Positions 62,054 through 64,000 of a stretch of 64,000 nt of DNA are shown here, piece after piece. Position 1 is the stretch's first letter. Each line of letters starts with the position of its first letter. Position numbers and translations under genes: made by a program. The stretch is taken from NCBI RefSeq assembly GCF_947077765.1, contig NZ_CAMTTF010000002.1, forward strand, positions 496,001-560,000. Reading direction: 5' to 3'. Source of the DNA: Salinibacter grassmerensis. Its GTDB lineage: Bacteria; Bacteroidota; Rhodothermia; Rhodothermales; Salinibacteraceae. The notes beneath the pieces were generated by a model. It saw only the letters and a program-made list of their open reading frames with translations, ran no database searches and was not told where the DNA came from.

Positions 62054-63766
62054 TCACGAGTCCGGACGCACATGGCTGACTGCCCCGTCCGCGGCGGAGC
62101 CGAAGAGGGCGGCGTACTTGGCGAGAACGCCGGTCGTGTACTGCGGATCGGGGGAGGACCAATCCTCGAGGCGCTTCTCCAATTCGGCATCGGATAGGTC
62201 GACTGCTAGGCGACGCTCCGACACGTCGATGATGATCGGGTCTCCGTCCTGGATCGCGGCGATGGGCCCGCCGGCCGCGGCCTCGGGCGCAACGTGGCCG
62301 ATGGAGAGGCCGCGGGTGGCCCCGGAGAAGCGCCCGTCGGTGATGAGGGCCACGTCCTCGGCGTGTCCCTGCCCGTCGCGGGCGGCGGTTACCCCAAGCA
62401 TCTCGCGCATGCCAGGGCCACCCTTCGGGCCCTCGTTCCGGATGATGATGGCGTCGCCCGACTCGATGCGGCCATTCTGGACGTAGGCCGTCGCGTCCTC
62501 TTCGCTCTCGAAGACACGAGCCGTGCCGTTGAACTGCCAGTCGTCGGCGTCGGTGATCTTCAGAACGGCGCCATCGGGCGCAAGGTTGCCGGTGAGAATG
62601 CGAATGGCCCCCTCTTCGTTTTTCGGGGCGTCGACGGGGTAGAGGTAGTCGACATCGAGGTCCGCGATGGCGGGCGGGTCGACGCGGTCGAGGGCCTCGG
62701 CGATGGTCTCGCCCGTCACGGTCTGGGCCTCGCCGTGCAGCAGGCCCGCATCGAGAAGCTCTTTCAGTACCACCGGCACGCCGCCCACCTCGTGCAGGTC
62801 GTTCATCACGCGGGAGCCGCCGGGCTGAAAGTCGCCGATCTTGGGCGTCCGCCGGCTGATCTCGTCGAACTCCTCAATCGAGAGGTCGATGTCCGCCTCC
62901 GCCGCCATCGCGAGCAGGTGGAGCACGCCGTTTGTGGACCCGCCCACGGCCACCTGGAGGGCGATGGCGTTCTCGAAGGACTTCTTGCCGAGGAACTCGG
63001 AGGGCCGACGCCGTTCCTCGATTGCATCGACGGTCAGCCGTCCGGCCTCCTGGGCGACGGCATTGCGCGCCTCCGTCTCGGCAGGAGGGCTTGCGCTGCC
63101 CAGCGGCGCAAAGCCAATCGCCTCGCTGATGGAGGCCATCGTATTGGCCGTGAACATGCCGCCGCAGGACCCGGCGCCGGGACAGGCGTGGCGCTCCATC
63201 TCGTCGAGCTCTTCTTCGGTCATCTGGCCGGTGGCGACGGCCCCGCACGCCTCGAACACGTTCTGGATCGTGACCTCCTGCCCGCGGTGGTGCCCCGGCA
63301 TGATGGACCCGCCATAGAGGAAGACGCTTGGAAGATCGGCCCGGATGGCCGCCATCATCATGCCCGGCATGTTCTTGTCGCAGCCGCCCATGATGACGAG
63401 GCCGTCGAGCCGCTCGGCGAAGGCCACGAGCTCCACCGAGTCGGCAATCACCTCGCGGGAGATGAGCGAGCCCTTCATGCCCTCCGTGCCCATCGAGATG
63501 CCGTCGCTCACCGTGATGGTCCCAAACTCGATGGGGGTCCCGCCAGCCTCGGCGAGCCCCTCGCGTGCGGCGTCGGCAAGGCCGTCGAGGTGCACGTTGC
63601 AGGGCGTCACGTCCGCCGCCGGGTTGGCGATGCCGATGAGGGGCTGGTCGAGGTCGGCGTCGTCGTAGCCCATCGCCCGAAACATCGCGCGGGCCGGCGC
63701 CTGGTCGAGGCCCTCGGTGACGTCTTGGCTCTGGATTTTGGAGGAGTGGCCGTTGGTGGAGGACAT
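62054..63766 (-). CDS. ilvD: Dihydroxy-acid dehydratase
   Basis: IlvD dehydrates 2,3-dihydroxy-isovalerate and -methylvalerate in valine and isoleucine synthesis, using an Fe-S cluster and Mg2+. The 570 aa have the cluster Cys in [24 protein letters not shown] and [17 protein letters not shown]. Substrate and metal regions appear as [26 protein letters not shown] and [15 protein letters not shown], plus [22 protein letters not shown] at 63766 ([10 protein letters not shown]) was chosen; the longer frame adds a non-conserved tail. It is upstream of cimA on the same strand, which links citramalate-derived 2-oxobutyrate to isoleucine. Confidence 0.95.
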   Translation of the reverse strand: MSSTNGHSSKIQSQDVTEGLDQAPARAMFRAMGYDDADLDQPLIGIANPAADVTPCNVHLDGLADAAREGLAEAGGTPIEFGTITVSDGISMGTEGMKGSLISREVIADSVELVAFAERLDGLVIMGGCDKNMPGMMMAAIRADLPSVFLYGGSIMPGHHRGQEVTIQNVFEACGAVATGQMTEEELDEMERHACPGAGSCGGMFTANTMASISEAIGFAPLGSASPPAETEARNAVAQEAGRLTVDAIEERRRPSEFLGKKSFENAIALQVAVGGSTNGVLHLLAMAAEADIDLSIEEFDEISRRTPKIGDFQPGGSRVMNDLHEVGGVPVVLKELLDAGLLHGEAQTVTGETIAEALDRVDPPAIADLDVDYLYPVDAPKNEEGAIRILTGNLAPDGAVLKITDADDWQFNGTARVFESEEDATAYVQNGRIESGDAIIIRNEGPKGGPGMREMLGVTAARDGQGHAEDVALITDGRFSGATRGLSIGHVAPEAAAGGPIAAIQDGDPIIIDVSERRLAVDLSDAELEKRLEDWSSPDPQYTTGVLAKYAALFGSAADGAVSHVRPDS

Positions 63767-63875
63767 TGGCAGGGGAGGAGAGTGGAAAAGAAAGGTCGTG
63801 CTGCTTCCATTGAACGTCGTGATGCGTAAAACGCGAGGCTTTTGTCCCCTCACGTCTTCCCGCATCACTTGACGC

Positions 63876-64000
63876 TTAGCAGCCGGCAAAATCGTTTAGG
63901 TAGGACAGAGAACCGGCGGTCGCCTCCACCTCATCCATGTAGCTCTTCATGAGGGCGGTGGTGTCCCAGACGCCCTGCAGGAGCGCCTCGCGCTGCGCGT
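63876..64000 (-). CDS. C-terminal end of an unidentified gene
   Basis: The frame runs leftward into the window and ends at 63876. The readable end is TALMKSYMDEVEATAGSLSYLN followed by DFAGC and stop. It lies 109 bp upstream of ilvD and could be the preceding gene of the branched-chain amino acid cluster. I do not recognise a family from these 41 residues. Confidence 0.5.
   Translation of the reverse strand, partial: AQREALLQGVWDTTALMKSYMDEVEATAGSLSYLNDFAGC

Noticed and set aside
62294-63829. Long open frame antisense to ilvD
   Set aside because: It is a shadow of ilvD, whose Fe-S and substrate motifs are intact on the other strand.
1-64000. CRISPR array, integrase or phage block
   Set aside because: No regularly spaced repeats, integrase, or phage structural genes were seen; the only mobile-element trace is the IS5-type remnant.

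Overview
This 64 kb window is bacterial, GC-rich and densely coded. Its predicted proteins are strongly acidic (many Asp/Glu in MgtE, FtsY, the ABC exporters and the SusD-like proteins). Several SusC/SusD pairs, TonB-dependent receptors with CarboxypepD_reg-like N-termini and DUF4249-type lipoproteins mark the Bacteroidota/Rhodothermota group. Together with salt-adapted composition and a surface domain resembling haloarchaeal proteins, this points to a Salinibacter-like extreme halophile. The organism is inferred from gene content, not from a marker-gene comparison. No rRNA, tRNA or CRISPR array was recognised.

Layout. 1-7959: end of a VWA protein, rsmA, mgtE, a leftward cytochrome c maturation cluster (ccmB, ccmC, ccmD-like, ccmE with a CXXXY haem motif, then a DUF1499 protein), an ADP-ribosylglycohydrolase and murB. 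8565-32657: a 24 kb accessory block with three susC-susD loci in the same orientation (9673-15284, 16911-21962, 26274-32657). Loci 1 and 2, and a wrecked copy upstream of locus 3, descend from one repeated module: MGMT-family gene, about 0.5 kb spacer, a conserved regulatory box, a long leader and the susC signal-peptide region. The MGMT gene is intact in copy 1, a C-terminal stub with Cys changed to Gly in copy 2, and a full-length decayed relic in copy 3. Copy 3 is also split by a degraded IS5-type transposase and ends in a dead susC start. Each susC-susD junction carries a stem-loop.

32995-37045: a lipoprotein, a second type of TonB receptor and a DUF4249-like lipoprotein. 37288-46849: housekeeping and envelope genes (CDP-alcohol phosphatidyltransferase, ftsY, fmt, MoxR ATPase, hprK, M23 peptidase, Omp85 protein, cNMP-binding protein). 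47051-52013: two ABC exporter half-transporters flanking rnz, one with a degenerate Walker B; they probably form a heterodimer. 52180-58082: DUF2064 protein, Oar-like TonB receptor, and an overlapping nucleoside phosphorylase/MtnK-like kinase pair suggesting methylthioadenosine salvage. 58084-64000: hotdog thioesterase, thioredoxin-TPR protein, DUF2470 protein, a small unknown, then ilvD-cimA (isoleucine precursors via citramalate) and the end of one more gene.

The main candidate for something undescribed is the repeated MGMT-leader-susC module with its 21-bp-spaced TTGACATT/TTAACATT box. It looks like a dispersal and recombination unit that puts different outer-membrane uptake systems under one shared regulatory head.
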